A stretch of 64,000 nt of DNA from Blepharisma japonicum (Eukaryota; Ciliophora; Heterotrichea; Heterotrichida; Blepharismidae): NCBI GenBank assembly GCA_949751835.1, contig CATKHK010000029.1:399646-463645 (forward strand). Reading direction: 5' to 3'. The stretch's first letter is position 1; every line of letters begins with the position of its first letter. Below the pieces are notes generated by a model. The model was not told where the DNA came from, ran no database searches, and saw only the letters and a program-made list of their open reading frames with translations. Shown here piece after piece: positions 19,809 to 30,670 of the stretch. Both the position numbers and the translations under genes were made by a program.

Positions 19809-21041
19809 TTACTTATGGTAGGCTAACATAGATTTTGCTAATTTTTCTGCCACAAACCTTAGCTTTCCTTCCTTCATCCTCCTAAAAGCTTCAATTACGT
19901 CGCTTTCAGTAATGCACTCCCTATCATCTCTCACACACAAAAAGCTTGCCTCATTTATAATTGATGCAATTTCGGCGCCATTGCAGTTATCTGTATTCTC
20001 TGCCATCATTTTCAAACAGTCTTCTGAGATCTCATTTTGTCTATTTGCTAGATTAAACTTTAAAATTTGCAGCCTAGTTTCATATTCAGGCAAGCTAACT
20101 TGTATTTTTCGATCAAATCTGCCTGGTCTTAATATTGCGTCATCTAGTATTGTATGCTTATTTGTAGCTGCTAGCACTACAATCTTATCACTCTGCACAA
20201 ACCCATCCATTTCTGATAAAAGCTGATTGACTGTGCTATGAAGTTCCATATTGGATTTGTCTGACATGGCTCCTCGTTGCAAAGCCAAACTGTCAACTTC
20301 GTCAATAAAAATAATGCAAGGAGAATTTTCTCTAGCTTGTGTAAATACGTCACGAACTCGCTTGGCACCAACACCTACGAATAGTTCTATATATTCTGAT
20401 CCTGATGTTTGTATGAAATTAACACCAGCTTCTGTAGCGACTGCTTTAGCAAGCATTGTTTTGCCAGTCCCGGGAGGACCGAATAAGAGAACTCCTCGAG
20501 GAAGAGTAGCCCCAACCTTGATGAATTTTTCTGGGTTTTTGAAAAATTGGATTATTTCTTGTAAGGATTGTTTAGCTTCTTGATTTCCTGCAATGTCTTT
20601 AAAAGAAATTCCTGTTTGATGCTCTAAAACTCTTTTAGGGGTTGGATTGCGGGTCAAAGTGTATAACATAATTGACGCTCCTAGTGCTGCAACAATTTGA
20701 GGGATAGCGGCGAGTGCAATTGATGGGCTCTTTGATGTGTATTCTACACTATTTCTTGTAGTTGCAGAGATTAGGTCTGCTTTAGGTATCGTAGCAGTAT
20801 TTGTGCTGAACCATTTGCCATCTGATGATTTAAATGAAATTGTATCTCCGTAATCAATTACTTCTTTCACGGTACCTGTGTTCAATGATGCCAAAAATGC
20901 TGTAAGACTCACATGAGAATTTACCGATTTTGACAGTTTTCGCAAGACCACAATAGAAGCTGTGACTGTCGCAATAATGATGATTTTCTTATAAACTTTG
21001 GGCTTTTTAAGATAATTCCATATACGATTCAGGGTTTCCAT
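19809..21041 (-). CDS. FtsH-like AAA ATPase lacking the protease domain
   Basis: 410 residues. Membrane segments at about 19-34 and 108-127 flank a small intermembrane-type domain, as in FtsH/AFG3/YME1. The AAA module is complete: Walker A GPPGTGKT at 188-195, the pore-loop region near SEYIELFVGVGAKRVRD, Walker B IIFIDE at 243-248 and the second region of homology with RPGRFDR at 305-311. The FtsH family continues into an M41 zinc-protease domain with HExxH, but here a TAA ends the gene after the AAA lid, and the next gene begins 23 bases upstream while 1.2 kb lies in one frame. It should hydrolyse ATP but not cut protein by itself. Organelle (mitochondrial inner membrane) location is inferred from the family. 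Confidence 0.9.
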   Translation of the reverse strand: METLNRIWNYLKKPKVYKKIIIIATVTASIVVLRKLSKSVNSHVSLTAFLASLNTGTVKEVIDYGDTISFKSSDGKWFSTNTATIPKADLISATTRNSVEYTSKSPSIALAAIPQIVAALGASIMLYTLTRNPTPKRVLEHQTGISFKDIAGNQEAKQSLQEIIQFFKNPEKFIKVGATLPRGVLLFGPPGTGKTMLAKAVATEAGVNFIQTSGSEYIELFVGVGAKRVRDVFTQARENSPCIIFIDEVDSLALQRGAMSDKSNMELHSTVNQLLSEMDGFVQSDKIVVLAATNKHTILDDAILRPGRFDRKIQVSLPEYETRLQILKFNLANRQNEISEDCLKMMAENTDNCNGAEIASIINEASFLCVRDDRECITESDVIEAFRRMKEGKLRFVAEKLAKSMLAYHK

Positions 21042-21220
21042 ATATTATTTACTATTAAATAGCTGCGTCTTTTGATTTTCATGAAGCATAAAAGATTCTT
21101 TATAGTCTTGATTTAAGGTCTTCTAACCTCTAAATAAGCCTCCTACCTTATTAATTAACATAAATTGCCATTAGAAATAAAGAAAAATAAAGCAAACTAT
21201 TTTTTATGATACTATATTCA

Positions 21221-22156
21221 CTAGAATGCTGGAGTAGACGGAGTCGCTCTTAAATATCCTTTATATTCTAAAATCATCTTTATTCGCTCTTTCAGCGCAC
21301 TAAGCTGTCCATTTATATCATTCCCTGCTTCAAAGCCTCTTGAGCTTTCAAAGCCAGAGCCAACTCTTTTGAGAGAGCTATGGCTTTGGGTGTGCTTTAG
21401 CTTCTTCTGTGTTAAAGTTATAATCCCTGGCGCAGCATAATAGGGGCTTTTTAGCATAAGCTTACTATTAAGTTCTCTATGAGGTGTAGTTCTCATCTTG
21501 GACCTGAACAGTGCGGGGTCTTCTTTAGGCTTATCCAGTTTAATTGACGTCCCAAATTGGAAAATTGGCTTCATTGAGAATAACGCTTTCATTGCGTCCG
21601 AAATTTTTAGTAACTGCATTATGTCACAATTGTCATGCAATTCATAATTTAATCTTTCAAATAAGCTTTCACAGCTTTCCAACATCTGTTTTAAATTTTC
21701 CGATTCTTGTTCAGACTGCGATAATATTCGTTCTAGCTGAAGAATTTCTTTTTCTTCGTTTTCAAGTCTATTGGAAACACTGTGTAGATTTTCAATTTCT
21801 TTCATAAGATAATTAATTCCCTCCTTAAGATCATTTTTATCTTGCGTCATAGTTTTGATATCTTTTGAATTTTCATTCAGAAGTCTTATAGTTTCTGTGC
21901 TTTTAACCGTATTCAATTTTCTTGGGGATCTTTTTACTTTAATACTTGGTTTCCGTTTTACAAGAGGCTCTGATAGCCTTGGCTTTGGCTCTGAATCATC
22001 TTTTGATGTTTTGCTTGTGAGCGGTAGTCTTGATATTTTCGTTACTGCATGAATATTTCCGATATTGTTCTCATTTGTTTCTTTCATAGGGCTTGTGCCA
22101 AGAGAAAGAAAAAATTTTGGAGAGTTTTGTTTCATCATATTAATTTTTTTAATCAA
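21221..22156 (-). CDS. Coiled-coil protein, unknown
   Basis: 311 residues. Basic, Ser/Thr/Pro-rich N-terminus (RLPLTSKTSKDDSEPK), a coiled coil at about 90-175 (LKEGINYLMKEIENLHS), then a mixed tail. No domain recognised. The first ATG is at 22156; two more in-frame ATGs follow within six codons (MIKKINMMK), so the true start could be slightly later. It is divergent from the RCK kinase gene, 86 bases apart. Confidence 0.7.
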   Translation of the reverse strand: MIKKINMMKQNSPKFFLSLGTSPMKETNENNIGNIHAVTKISRLPLTSKTSKDDSEPKPRLSEPLVKRKPSIKVKRSPRKLNTVKSTETIRLLNENSKDIKTMTQDKNDLKEGINYLMKEIENLHSVSNRLENEEKEILQLERILSQSEQESENLKQMLESCESLFERLNYELHDNCDIMQLLKISDAMKALFSMKPIFQFGTSIKLDKPKEDPALFRSKMRTTPHRELNSKLMLKSPYYAAPGIITLTQKKLKHTQSHSSLKRVGSGFESSRGFEAGNDINGQLSALKERIKMILEYKGYLRATPSTPAF

Positions 22157-22242
22157 AAAATCATTTAAAACGTCAGCACTCTTCTATGAAAAACCAAAAG
22201 CTTAGACTGATGCTTTCACATGAAGATTATTAGAATTAAAAC

Positions 22243-23292
22243 ATGGACAGATATAAAGTTATCAAAACTATTGGAGACGGAACATATGGAAGCGTGTCTA
22301 AAGCAGTTCATAGAAATACAGGTGACGTTGTGGCAATAAAACAGATGAAAAAAAGCGTGAGAGGATGAAATGAATGCATCAACATGAGAGAAGTGCGGGC
22401 ATTACTTCATATCAATCATCCGAATATAGTCAAAATGCTCGAAGTTATTAAAGAAAATAATTATCTTGCATTGGTGTTTGAGTTTTTAGACGAAGATGTA
22501 TATCATCATATAAAGGACAGAACAAAATTACTAAGTGAAACTCACATTAGAAACATTATTTTTCAAACTTTGCAGGGCTTAGCTTATATGCACAGCAAAG
22601 GTCTATTTCATCGTGATTTAAAACCTGAAAACTTGCTCATCAAGGCTGGAACTGTAAAAATTGCAGACTTCGGACTTGTAAGGGACATGAGGCAAAAGCC
22701 ACCCTTTACTGAGTATGTCTCAACTCGATGGTATCGAGCACCAGAAGTCCTTCTTCGCTCACAAAACTACGGTCCTGCAATCGATATGTTTGCTTTAGGT
22801 GCGTTGATGGCTGAGCTCTACACTTTTAAGCCTTTATTTCCAGGGAGCAGTGAAGCAGATATGCTACAAAAAATCTGTAAAATAATGGGCACCCCAAGAA
22901 ATTGGCCACAAGGTCAATCTTTGGCTTCTCAGATTGGCTATCGATTCCCCAATGAAATAGGAATTCCTTTGCAAAGCCTAGTACCCAATGCATCCGAATT
23001 TGCAATTGATTTAATGAAAGCTATGCTAAATTATAACCCTGAAGCAAGGCCGACTGCTGTAGATGCATTAAGGCATCCTTATTTCTCTACATCACTATCT
23101 ATCCCAAGAAATCCACAAAATCAAGATGCTGTCCCTCAGCCACCTTCAACGAATAGACCTAATGAACTAGCTAAATTCTCAAGACCTGATAAAGAAGCAC
23201 AGAAAGGCAAGCCTAAAGGAGAAGTGAGATCAAGTGTGTATGAAAGGATGAAAAAAGCAAAATATGTCCCTGGAGTAGTTTGTAAATGATAA
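22243..23292 (+). CDS. RCK-family (MAK/ICK/MOK-type) protein kinase
   Basis: 349 residues with two UGA codons. Gly loop IGDGTYGSV, catalytic Lys in VAIKQMKK, HRDLKPENLL, DFG in IADFGLVRD, and the activation loop with TEY before VSTRWYRAPE, which marks the RCK branch near MAPK and CDK. The Trp in RGWNEC (UGA at 22366-22368) is characteristic of this branch. Known RCK kinases limit cilium length and control intraflagellar transport, so a ciliary role is likely. The C-terminal tail after about 285 is Pro/Lys-rich and short. The gene ends ...CKW-stop with UGA immediately before UAA. Confidence 0.93.
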
Positions 23293-23503
23293 ACGAATTA
23301 GAGTTAAATAATAAATTGAAAAACATTATCGAGAAACAATATAATTGAAATAAAGAATATCTGTTTATAATAGCCTAAAAGGAAGAAACCAACTGAGATA
23401 TTTCTAATAATCTTCTTATTAAACTAAGAGTTTAGTATCTTTTGAATTATCCGTTTATATTTCAGTATGGAAAAATTTCAGTTTTTATTTTAGAAATTAA
23501 AAA

Positions 23504-24640
23504 ATGAGTGATTATTCAGCCCAATTCGAAGAAGAGGACCGAAACCCAAACGAAGATTTTACTCAAGAAATCCAATCCCCTCAAAATATGCAAAATTCTA
23601 TAGACTTCTCTAAAAGTCCAAGCCAATCCAAATCCAAGCCGATTTTATCTAAACTAAAAGATGAATCCACCACAATTGTTGCTGACGATCCTGTAACTTT
23701 GCAATCTCTTCGTCGAGAAAACACCAAACTTCGAGCTGAATTAAAAGATTTAAACCAAAGACTCAACACTTTCATAGAATTAGCTGAATTCAATAAAAAA
23801 CAAAAGCCTGTTATAATCAACGACGAAGCTTTACAAATTGAGCTTGATAGTGCTAAAAAGAAATTAGTTCTTTATGAGTAAACCCCATATAGAAATGAAA
23901 GCAAAAACCTATTAGATCGAGTTATCCAGATTTCTGATTCTGAATATGAGGTCAGGCTTAAAGACTGAATTAGCGAATACGAAGGTATCCTACAGTCAAA
24001 AGATATGCAGATGAGAATTAATGAGCTTAAACAATATAAAAGAGATAAAGCACTTAACAACATTACTGAAACTGGCGAAACTTCTCAGCTGAGGCAAGAG
24101 TTTGCACATCTCAGCTCAGAAATTGAAGTAGTCAGAATCAAGCTGCAAAAAGTTGAAGAAAAGCAAGCGTTTACCGACAAAAGATATAAAGAAATCACCG
24201 ATTTAATTGAACAACTTAATGATGAGCAGAAAACTCTTTTACAGCATCCTTATGTCAAAGATGCTGAAAAATTAGAAAATGAGCAAGCTGATAAGGAAAA
24301 ACACAAAAGTTTATGGAAAAAGTACTGTGTGAGGGATAGGGAATATAAAACAAAAATCAGAGACCTAAGCCAAAAAATAAGTGAGCTAGAAGAAGCTATT
24401 GAGAAAATTGACAAAAAAGAAATAAAAATTAAAAGCGATATACAAGAAAAAGATCTCTTTTTGAAAAAGTTCCAAAATGATATTGGAAATATGAAAGAAT
24501 TTGTCATGAAGTCTATTTCAGGCAATGCTTTCAGATCTAACATAGGAGCCTCTGTTAAGGATTTGCGGGAATTTTACCTTGGTCCTACTAGCACAAAGAG
24601 TGCTACGATCACCCCTAAGCCTAAACTTCGAATCAGGTAG
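23504..24640 (+). CDS. Long coiled-coil protein, unknown
   Basis: 373 residues with one 15-nt intron and one UGA (LKDWISEYE). After an acidic, Ser-rich N-terminus of about 65 residues almost the whole protein is coiled coil with Leu heptads (TLQSLRRENTKLRAELKDL, ...). The final 40 residues are basic (SATITPKPKLRIR). No domain recognised; probably cytoskeletal or ciliary by composition. Confidence 0.8.
23878..23892 (+). other. 15-nt intron
   Basis: GTAAACCCCATATAG. It begins inside a codon and creates an in-frame TAA; splicing restores LVLYENESKNLL in frame. Confidence 0.9.
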
Positions 24641-24755
24641 CTAATTTTAAATTCTTATTAGATATAATGAATTTCTTTGTTTTCTATCATAAAACTGCTG
24701 ATTTTGTTTAGAAAATAAAGGCTTTTTATGGTTGAAGCATATGTTTAAGTGTTAG

Positions 24756-24920
24756 TTATCTATACTTCTTGAAGCCAACGTGTGGAGCAATTTCTCTGAT
24801 GCAACGTCTGCAGACAAAGAGTTCGTATTTTCTGATTAACCCATTGCGTCCTGCGCAAACTCGGCAACTTCTTGATCCTTTGCTGTTGTTTTTAGGATGT
24901 GAGTTCCAAAGGTTTGTCAT
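24756..24920 (-). CDS. RPS29: 40S ribosomal protein S29 (uS14)
   Basis: 54 residues, the family's usual size. It begins MTNLWNSHPKNNSKGSRSCR and has the zinc site C-x2-C ... C-x2-C (CRVC and CRRC) with the core GLIRKYELFVCRRC and end GFKKYR typical of S29. It binds one zinc and sits in the head of the small subunit near the mRNA path. The single Trp is UGG. No intron. Confidence 0.96.
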   Translation of the reverse strand: MTNLWNSHPKNNSKGSRSCRVCAGRNGLIRKYELFVCRRCIREIAPHVGFKKYR

Positions 24921-25180
24921 TGGTTAATTATTACCATATTTCTAGCCGAACACTTTTAAGTAAATGAAGTTTTTGAGGTAAGAAAAGATTTCAGATTTAT
25001 ATACTATTTATGGTCTTTTCTGGTACGAAAAGGCTTTTTATGGTGATTAGAAATATTTTTATTATCTTTATATTAAAATTTATAATTTATAAACTGATTA
25101 ATGGCATTTCTATGAGTTTAATGAACGCTGGAATTTAAATCTTAATTATTGAAAGAAATCTTGAAGTAATGAATAGAATA

Positions 25181-27403
25181 TTATTTACTAACCTTATTTT
25201 TCCTTGAGGTTAATAACAAAGGACTCCCTCTTCTTAACCTGTCTAATTGCGATCCAGATCTTAATGGAGATTTTGGCATTTCAATTTTCCCAACAACACT
25301 TTTTCTTTCCATCCTATTTCTTCCAGCAAGTGGCGAAGTTGATGAGTAAATCCTTGGATTTGATGCATTTTTAAGCCTTTGGGCCATTGTATATGCAACT
25401 CTTGCTTTATTTGTCAAGTCATCAACAGCTTTCTTTTTAAGCTCTTCAGCTTCTTTTATTTCTTGGATTTCTTGGGAATCTTCGTATTTTTTCTTCTCTC
25501 TTTCTCTATTGACATATTTTTGTGAGCTCAATTTTTTGTAATATCCGATAGACATAATATTCATCTGAGAATTAATTGCAATGTCTTGAATAGTTTTGCT
25601 TGGGTCTTCAGCTAAATATTCTAATATATTGCTTATTTTTTTGCTTAAATCTATGTCTTCTTCTAATAGAGTTTTTCTAAATTTTGGCAAGCTTTGAGCA
25701 AGTTTTATTTTGACTGACTTGATTGGGTCTTTTTCTAATGATAAAATTGGTTGAAGGAAGTATTTTTTGAAGAAAAAATTCGAGCATGATTTATATATAC
25801 CAAGGGAGAGCTCGATAAAGATTAATCTGTCAGTAGATTTTGGTGAATTGCATAATGTTTGGATACAAGTTTGGCAAAGTTCATTCTTCTTGTCTTTATA
25901 ATATGTAAGTTTTATAATTTCTGCTGCAATTTCAGCTGCTTTATGTTTTACATTTCAAGCTCCAGTCTTCATAAAATTTATCATGATTGGGAAAATTTCG
26001 ACTATAAATTCGCTTACTTTGAAAAACTTCAGCACTTTTATAAGTGAATTTAATAGCATCATTTGAAACCTAGAGTTTTTAACTTTTGCTAAAAATCCAC
26101 ACATTTCTTCGTATACTTTATGCTTTATTTCATCGCTATGCATAAAAGATAGGACAACATCTAAGTTTACCAATAATTTTCATTTCACACTATCTAGAAG
26201 TAAGTAGAATAAGCTTTCTTCTAATTGCAATGATTTTTCTCCTAGTATTTTTGCAATTTCATGAAGACTCATCGCCATAATACTCCTGGTATCATCATCA
26301 GGATCCATACAGAGTTTGCTGTGAATTCCATCTAGTTCAAAATTGAACTCCTGAGGGCCAAGAGTCATTAAAACTCCTGGGAAATTTATAGCAGCAAGTC
26401 TTTTAAACTCATCTTCGTCGCTACACATTGTTCTATAGAACCTAAAAGCATTTCTTTTGAAATCCTCTTCTTGCAGCTCTCCTTCAAGCTTTACTATCAT
26501 CTGTCCAAATCTTTTTGCTAATTCTCTTTTTACAGCCCTGCTGCTTGGTTGAGTTAATTCTCTTTGCAATATTGGTAAAACATTATTTATAGTAAAATCA
26601 AATGGTAGCATATCCACAATTTCTATTAAAAGTCCCATGGCTTCACTTCTCACAGTTGGCTCTTCGTCATCAGCTAATTTAGCTATTTCTTCAAAAATTA
26701 AGTTTTCTGTTTTTTCTTCTCCAAGAGCTCTACAGATTTTATGCAAATTTTTAGCCATGGATTCTCTTATTTCGTGGCTTGGGTCTTGGGCTAATAAAAA
26801 CACTCTTTTTAGCAAATCGTCTGTTATATAATTCTCGGATTTTTCAGCTAAAAATCCTATCATACTTGTGATTGATTTTCTTAAGCCTTCTGGTTGTGAG
26901 TATTCAGAAAATTCAATGAAGGCTGGGATAAATAAACGAGTTACCAGATCTGAGGAGGCTTTTTTTATGATTTCTTCAAAAACAGGGACTCATGTTTCGT
27001 GGATTTTGGAAGACCATAGGCTGAGAACGGATATACAAATTTCAGAAATTATTGAGATATTCTGTACTGGGTAAGACTCATTTTCAATTGCCAGCCTTAA
27101 GCTTTTACCTGCTTCAGCTTGCATATCTTCTGCTCATGAGAGTATTTCACTCTATATAACGTGTACATTTATGATTTCAATTAATTTCTCGTTCATAGAC
27201 TCAGTTAATATTTTGTGAAGATTGCTTAATATTGACAATTTTTGAGATGGAAAGCCTTTATTTAATATGGTTATCGCTCTTCGAACTTCTGTTAAATTTT
27301 CCTCAGTGCTCCATTTAGAAATTTCTTCTTCTGACCTAATGGAGGTAGGAGATTCTATGGTTTCGATGGGATCATTATCAAGTCATTCGAAATTGAAATC
27401 CAT
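25181..27403 (-). CDS. HEAT-repeat protein, PP4 regulatory subunit 1 / PP2A A-subunit-like
   Basis: 735 residues, assembled from four fragments through five UGA codons and one 15-nt intron. Helical HEAT repeats run from about residue 90 to 610, for example DPSHEIRESMAKNLHKIC, DDEEPTVRSEAMGLLIEIV and DPIKSVKIKLAQSLPKF, with the D-P/E-x-x-x-V-R spacing of PP2A-A and PPP4R1. Such proteins act as scaffolds for a phosphatase catalytic subunit. The C-terminal 110 residues are basic, Ser-rich and probably disordered. The closer family (PPP4R1 versus PP2A-A) is uncertain. Confidence 0.8.
27152..27166 (-). other. 15-nt intron
   Basis: GTACACGTTATATAG on the minus strand. Its TAG is in frame; removal joins IEIIN to SEILSW. 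Confidence 0.88.
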
Positions 27404-28235
27404 ATTTGTTCTAAAATGAGCGAATTTCTTTGTTAAGGATGGAAAAGAAATAAGATTGATAAAAGCATAGAAATGCTGATAATATTAGATTAAATTAAGT
27501 TACATAAACTTATTCGGCTCTAAAATACTACTAAAATGCTAAAAATTTGCCTGTATAGCTAGCAGCCGATTCAAATATTTTTTGAGATATCTATCAGAGC
27601 AATATCTTAATTACCAAATATATTAATGTCTTTAATTTAATTTAAAAGATATCTCCTTACTTGGATTATTATTAATTCTTCTTATTATCAGACAAATCTC
27701 TTTGCTTGATAAAGCTAAACGAAAGATGCAGGGATTTTTTAATTCTTTGGCATCTACTCTATTTGCTCTAAGAATTATATTTTTTACCTAATTTCAATTG
27801 AATATTTGATAATTAATATTCCTGTGCCTAAGTGAATAGTTTTCATATATCTCGCGATGTATAAATACTACTTTTGGAATGATATTTTAGTTTTATTCTG
27901 CATCATTTTATTTCAGCTAAGGTTCTTTTTCCTTTCAGCCTTTTAAGGTATCAACAACTTTATTTTTCTAATTTTACATTTAATAACTCAAAATTTTATT
28001 TAGAGATACCATAAAGGCTAGCTAAAAAGCAAACAAGGGACAGATAAATTTAAAAGCTTAATAAATATATCACGTATAATAAGCGAAAATGCAAATAAAG
28101 CAAATATGTGATAAAAATTTATTATAATTATTGAAACTTTACAGCACAAATTCCTAAATGGAAGTGAAAAATTTTCAAAAGAATGACTACTTAAACTGAT
28201 AAATAACTCTTATTTGAGGAAAGAAATTATTATGC
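27404..28235. other. Non-coding spacer, nothing recognised
   Basis: 832 bases between the HEAT gene start and the S24 stop, both on the minus strand. Very AT-rich, many stops in all frames even with UGA as sense. No RNA gene could be recognised by eye. Confidence 0.4.
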
Positions 28236-28634
28236 TTACTTCTTTTTCTTGCCAACGCCGACGGTAGCTTTTGCTTTTCCTCTGACCTTCTTTCTCTTAT
28301 TTTTCAATTCTTTCTTTTGTTTTCTGGAGCCAGTTCTAGCTGGGAGTAATCCTAGTCTTCTCAATCTGTATTTTGGTTCAAATTTGGCTAGGAAATCCTT
28401 ATTATCGTAGATCAATGCGAATCCTGTGGATCTTGAGCCTCCAAAAGCAGTTTGTAATCCATAAACAATAATCTGTTCAGGCTTTGCCTTGTAGGTTTTT
28501 GCAAGTCTTTCCTTTATTTTTTCAACAGATACTCCTCCGAGTTCAGGATGGATTATATCAACAACCATTTGAAGTCTGTGAAGAAGTTTATTCGTCATGA
28601 TCTTCCTGGTGCGAAGCGTATATCCTCCGTCCAT
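28236..28634 (-). CDS. RPS24: 40S ribosomal protein S24 (eS24)
   Basis: 132 residues, as expected. Shows TLRTRKIMTNKLLHRLQMV, the family signature around FGGSRSTGFALIYD, and a basic C-terminal tail (KKELKNKRKKVRGKAKA). No Trp, no intron. Small-subunit structural protein. Confidence 0.97.
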   Translation of the reverse strand: MDGGYTLRTRKIMTNKLLHRLQMVVDIIHPELGGVSVEKIKERLAKTYKAKPEQIIVYGLQTAFGGSRSTGFALIYDNKDFLAKFEPKYRLRRLGLLPARTGSRKQKKELKNKRKKVRGKAKATVGVGKKKK

Positions 28635-29839
28635 TTTATTGTATTAACCCATTAAGTTGAATTGATAAAGACTTAGGGAAATTATGGATTTGCTGAAGAG
28701 GATTTGAAGAAGAATGATAGAGGGTAGTGATTGAGAGTAAAAAAGATAAGAAAAATTGATAAATTTATGGAAGGAAAATAATTATGATTATTGAATAGAA
28801 ATAAATGTGGAGCTTCCACAAAAAGTTTTAATTGAAAACCTTTGAGATATATTTGCTAATTAAATATTGAAAGAATATGCATTATTACATTTGCTTATGA
28901 GGATTTTTGCAATCTCTTTGCTGTATGTGGAGTACTTATATCATGCTGTAAATAATAGCATCTAGGAGAAATTTATTATATTTGAATAGTATTGAAAGCA
29001 GTTACTCTTAATAAATTGCCCATTCTTTTGAATTAAATGTTCTTTGCAATATATTAAAAAAAAAATTTGTATATCTGAGTTCAATTTTTTGGCGAAAGGG
29101 TCTTTGGCCTTGATATTTTGACAGCAGAATATAGATTATAATGAAACTATAACCTGACTCTGCTCCCTCCTTTAAGAGCAACAAATTTCTTTATTTCCCA
29201 AAAAAGTGAGATTTTTTCAATGGTTGTACTTACTCTTAAAAGGGGATGGCTAGCAAAGATGTAGGACATATCATAAAAAATTCATCTTTTAAGCAGCAAC
29301 ACCTTTTCTACTCTTTTTGCTGATGATGCTTTAAATGTGCTCTCATCTGCCACAATACTTTAACGACTTTTTTACGATAAAGACAAAAATATGCAAGCAG
29401 TATAAATCATTGAATAAACAAAATATTACGATGCTACTTGCTTTATCATTTTTTGAATGATTGATTAAATTTTAAGATTGGAGACTTATGATTTGACTTC
29501 TCAAAATTAATTTAAAGCAAAAGCGCTATATTAGTAGCAGTGTGTCAAAATATCTCTAATATAGGCTGAATTTCTCTTTAGGAAAGCCTATTGCCAGGTA
29601 TAAATTTCAAATAATAATTTTAAGTATTAATATTTTTCTTGCATTTAATTCTAGAATTTCTATAGCAAAATAGCAATTTCTAATAAATAGTTGATTGCTA
29701 ATTTTCACAGATTATAAAAAATGCTTTCTGATATTAAACTAGCAAGCTATAAATATTGCTTAAAAATAATCAATCTAATATTTTACTGAATGCAATAAAT
29801 ATAGATTTATCATCGTCAACACGTCTTATCATAATAAAT
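28635..29839. other. Long spacer with a possible decayed coding stretch
   Basis: 1.2 kb between divergent genes. Most of it is AT-rich and featureless. The part from about 29080 to 29360 is richer in G/C and contains the minus-strand open stretch listed separately. No tRNA or known small RNA recognised. Confidence 0.4.
29147..29359 (-). pseudogene. Open minus-strand remnant, origin unknown
   Basis: About 70 codons open between an in-frame TAA and TAG when UGA is read as Trp, with protein-like composition (SIVADESTFKASSAKRVEK, then IFASHPLLRVSTTIEK). No ATG start, and neighbouring frames stop often. After the TAG the frame stays open for about 25 codons more. It may be a fragment of a decayed mobile element or gene, but no family could be recognised; chance is possible. 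Confidence 0.2.
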
Positions 29840-30550
29840 ATGTCTTCTAGCTTTTTCTCATACGAATCATACGACGCTCCCAATCTGTTTGAATTCAAAG
29901 ACCTCTCAGCATCTACAAAGAGAGTCCTCAGCAAGGTGTACTCAAATCTCGCTCTTCTTGCAGGAAGCTGCGCTCTTGGTGCTCTTGGAAACATTTTCAT
30001 GCGTATTGGTGGTCAATTCACAGGGCTTGCTTCAATTATTTGTCTCCTCTGTTTTATAAGTGCAGACCAAAAGAGCACATGGAGATTCCCTCTTCTTCTG
30101 TTATTTGGTTTTCTGGACGGTGTCAGTATTGGGCCACTTATTAACCTTGCTCTCCACATCGACCCTTCAATCCTGATCACAGCTCTTTTTGCGACTTTTG
30201 GGATCTTTGTAAGCTTCAGCTTAGCAGCTCTTAAATCAGACAAAAGAAGGTTTTTATACTTAGGCGGCATTCTGGGGACTTCAACCTTTTTCTTGATGAT
30301 TTGCTCTCTTTTAGGGATGATTGGACTGGCATCAAATTTCATGTTCAATGTTCAATTATATCTTGGCTTATTGGTGTTCTGTGGGTATGTGATTTATGAT
30401 ACTCAGCTGATTATTCATCAAATCGAGATGGGAAATAAAGACGATTTAGCTCACGCAATGCATTTGTTTGTGGACTTGGTGGCGATTTTTGTGAGGATTT
30501 TAATCATTTTGATGAAGAATGCGGATAAAGAGAAGAAAGAAAGAAAGTAA
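29840..30550 (+). CDS. TMBIM6: Bax inhibitor-1 (TMBIM6-like) membrane protein
   Basis: 236 residues, the size of BI-1. Seven hydrophobic segments; the family is clear from STKRVLSKVYSNLAL, the central GVSIGPLINLAL-x-DPSI stretch, RRFLYLGGIL and CGYVIYDTQLIIHQIE, where the Asp is the conserved pore-side residue, and the basic KEKKERK tail. BI-1 is an ER membrane protein that allows Ca2+ leak and dampens stress-induced death. The ATG at 29840 gives the usual short N-terminus; the frame is open further upstream but has no fitting sequence. Confidence 0.94.
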   Translation: MSSSFFSYESYDAPNLFEFKDLSASTKRVLSKVYSNLALLAGSCALGALGNIFMRIGGQFTGLASIICLLCFISADQKSTWRFPLLLLFGFLDGVSIGPLINLALHIDPSILITALFATFGIFVSFSLAALKSDKRRFLYLGGILGTSTFFLMICSLLGMIGLASNFMFNVQLYLGLLVFCGYVIYDTQLIIHQIEMGNKDDLAHAMHLFVDLVAIFVRILIILMKNADKEKKERK

Positions 30551-30670
30551 TAGGTAAATTCATATGTTAAAAATTGGATGAATTAAATATGATTGGCTAA
30601 TTATTATGCTTTTCAATGGTTTATTATTGAATTCCATTTTATTAACGCTATGTATTCGTTTATATAAAAA

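Noticed and set aside
28635-29839. Search for tRNA, U-snRNA or snoRNA in the long spacer
   Set aside because: A TGATGATG word near 29322 resembles a C box but no convincing D box or terminal stem was found; no tRNA B-box-like sequence was seen here or in other spacers.
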